DNA of 15,594 nt from assembly GCA_959020865.1 (NCBI GenBank), contig CAUEUD010000074.1:1-15594 (forward strand), in the 5' to 3' direction. Each line of letters starts with the position of its first letter. Position 1 is the stretch's first letter. Made by a program: the position numbers and the translations under genes. This stretch comes from Eubacterium limosum (GTDB lineage: Bacteria; Bacillota; Clostridia; Eubacteriales; Eubacteriaceae). The notes beneath the pieces were generated by a model. That model made no database searches, was not told the DNA's origin, and worked only from the letters and a program-made list of their open reading frames with translations. This document shows, piece after piece, positions 14,730-15,594 of the stretch.

Positions 14730-15515
14730 ATGAAAAAGATTGAAGCGGTTATTTTTGACTGGGCCGGCACAACGGTCGATTACGGATGTTTTGCTCCAGT
14801 ACAGGCATTTATGGAGGTTTTTAAAAGCTTCGGCATTGAGCCCACCATGGCGGAAACAAGAAAACCCATGGGGATGCTCAAGCGTGACCATATCCACACC
14901 ATGATGGATATGCCGCGTATCAGCCGTCTCTGGCAGGAAAAATACGGGCGCGGCTACACCGAAGAGGATATTGACGCCCTGTACGCCCAGTTCGAGGAAA
15001 AGCTCATGAGCATTCTGGATCTGTTTGCAGATCCCAAGCCTCACGTGCTGGACACCGTTGCGGCCCTGCGTGACATGGGCCTGAAAATCGGCTCAACCAC
15101 CGGCTACACCGATGAAATGATGGCCGTAGTCACCCGTATCGCTGCCGATAAGGGTTATGCGCCGGACTGCTGGTACAGCCCAAACGCTGTGGAAAACTAT
15201 GGCCGCCCCTACCCCTTTATGCTTTTCAAAAACCTGGAGACTCTGGGCGTTCATTCTGTCCATAATGCTGTAAAAATCGGCGACACGGTCTCCGATATTC
15301 TGGAAGGAAAAAACGCCGGCGTTGTCTCCATCGGAGTTGTGCGCGGAAGTTCTGAGATGGGGCTGACCGAGGAAGAATTTAATCATCTCTGTGATGATGA
15401 CAAAGCCGCTGCCATCAACAAGGTAACCAAAACCTTCAGAGATGCCGGCGCAGACTATGTTATCCAGGATCTGAGCGAGCTGATCCCTCTGATTAAAACG
15501 CTCGATGAACAATAA
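14730..15515 (+). CDS. phnX: Phosphonoacetaldehyde hydrolase (phosphonatase)
   Basis: A 261-aa HAD-superfamily enzyme that cleaves the C-P bond of phosphonoacetaldehyde to acetaldehyde and phosphate. The catalytic set is complete: nucleophile D10 in FDWAGTT, with A12 where most HAD enzymes have the acid/base aspartate, a PhnX signature; C20; the Schiff-base lysine K51 in RKPMGMLKRDH; GSTTGYTDEMM (motif II) near 121; R159 in YGRPYPFM; and KIGDTVSDI with metal-site D185 and D189. Length is as in the characterised Bacillus enzyme, with positions shifted by about two residues. It is the last recognised gene of the phosphonate operon. In an anaerobe the acetaldehyde could feed acetyl-CoA or ethanol formation, which is inference. 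Confidence 0.96.
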   Translation: MKKIEAVIFDWAGTTVDYGCFAPVQAFMEVFKSFGIEPTMAETRKPMGMLKRDHIHTMMDMPRISRLWQEKYGRGYTEEDIDALYAQFEEKLMSILDLFADPKPHVLDTVAALRDMGLKIGSTTGYTDEMMAVVTRIAADKGYAPDCWYSPNAVENYGRPYPFMLFKNLETLGVHSVHNAVKIGDTVSDILEGKNAGVVSIGVVRGSSEMGLTEEEFNHLCDDDKAAAINKVTKTFRDAGADYVIQDLSELIPLIKTLDEQ

Positions 15516-15520
15516 ACAAA

Positions 15521-15551
15521 GACTGGCTTTGCCCAGAACAAAGAGTCTGGG
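15521..15551 (+). other. Hairpin region after phnX, possible terminator
   Basis: GACT and AGTC plus CTTTG and CAAAG form a 9-bp stem (15521-15531 with 15539-15547) with a 2-nt bulge and a 7-nt loop. An alternative CCCAGA/TCTGGG stem (15532-15537 with 15546-15551) competes with it. No T run follows, so this is not a standard terminator. The remaining bases to the right edge show no gene I can support. Confidence 0.35.
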
Positions 15552-15594
15552 ACAAAAACCCACCTCATTAAAGAAAAGAAGCGGCGATGCGTAC

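Noticed and set aside
1..15594. CRISPR array, insertion sequence, tRNA or defence genes
   Set aside because: No spaced repeat series, transposase motifs, terminal inverted repeats or cloverleaf sequence were seen on either strand by eye.

Overview
The window looks like a chromosomal piece of an anaerobic Clostridia-type Bacillota. The support is strong AGGAGG ribosome sites, a TTG start on deoR, canonical sigma-A promoters with A/T-rich spacers, GlpA-type iron-sulfur flavoenzymes and about 50 percent GC. The protein style resembles the Eubacterium limosum/callanderi group, but that placement is impression rather than search. No mobile element, tRNA, rRNA or CRISPR array is visible, and no gene-free stretch exceeds 300 bases.

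Region A (1-4535, minus strand) is a small-molecule catabolic locus. A DeoR-family regulator with its own promoter and terminator sits upstream of an operon encoding a BON-FAD-[2Fe-2S] GlpA-like oxidoreductase, an FGGY carbohydrate kinase and the start of a GlcD-type FAD-linked oxidase that runs off the left edge. The operon promoter is a near-consensus TTGACA-17-TAATAT box, overlapped by repeated TGTCC elements that could be the regulator's operator. The likely chemistry is phosphorylation of a polyol or related substrate followed by flavin-dependent oxidation. The substrate cannot be read from sequence.

Region B (4546-9994, minus strand) holds housekeeping and envelope genes. From upstream to downstream: a PTPS-related/YfhO-like multi-spanning membrane protein overlapping a PMT (GT39) protein glycosyltransferase with a lectin-like insertion; then a PsiE-family membrane protein overlapping ridA, with its own extended -10 promoter and a terminator; then a CDF metal exporter with an N-D-D-D metal site that suggests Mn(II). 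A perfect 16-bp palindrome separates this block from deoR.

Region C (10007-15551, plus strand) is a complete 2-aminoethylphosphonate (2-AEP) assimilation operon: ATPase, fused double permease and lipoprotein binding protein (PhnT/PhnU2/PhnS2 type), then PhnW transaminase and PhnX phosphonoacetaldehyde hydrolase. 2-AEP is imported, transaminated with pyruvate to phosphonoacetaldehyde plus alanine, and hydrolysed to acetaldehyde plus phosphate. Four GTTAA-like elements spaced 11, 10 and 11 bp lie just upstream of the operon's -35 box, the layout expected of a PhoP-type phosphate-starvation activator site. They also sit between this promoter and the divergent one serving the glycosyltransferase genes.

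The most interesting items are the predicted Pho-box control of the phosphonate operon, the unusual BON-flavoprotein in the kinase operon with its putative operator, and the paired GT-C membrane proteins with the lectin-like insertion. None of these is proven to be a new system. The phosphonatase pathway itself is well known.
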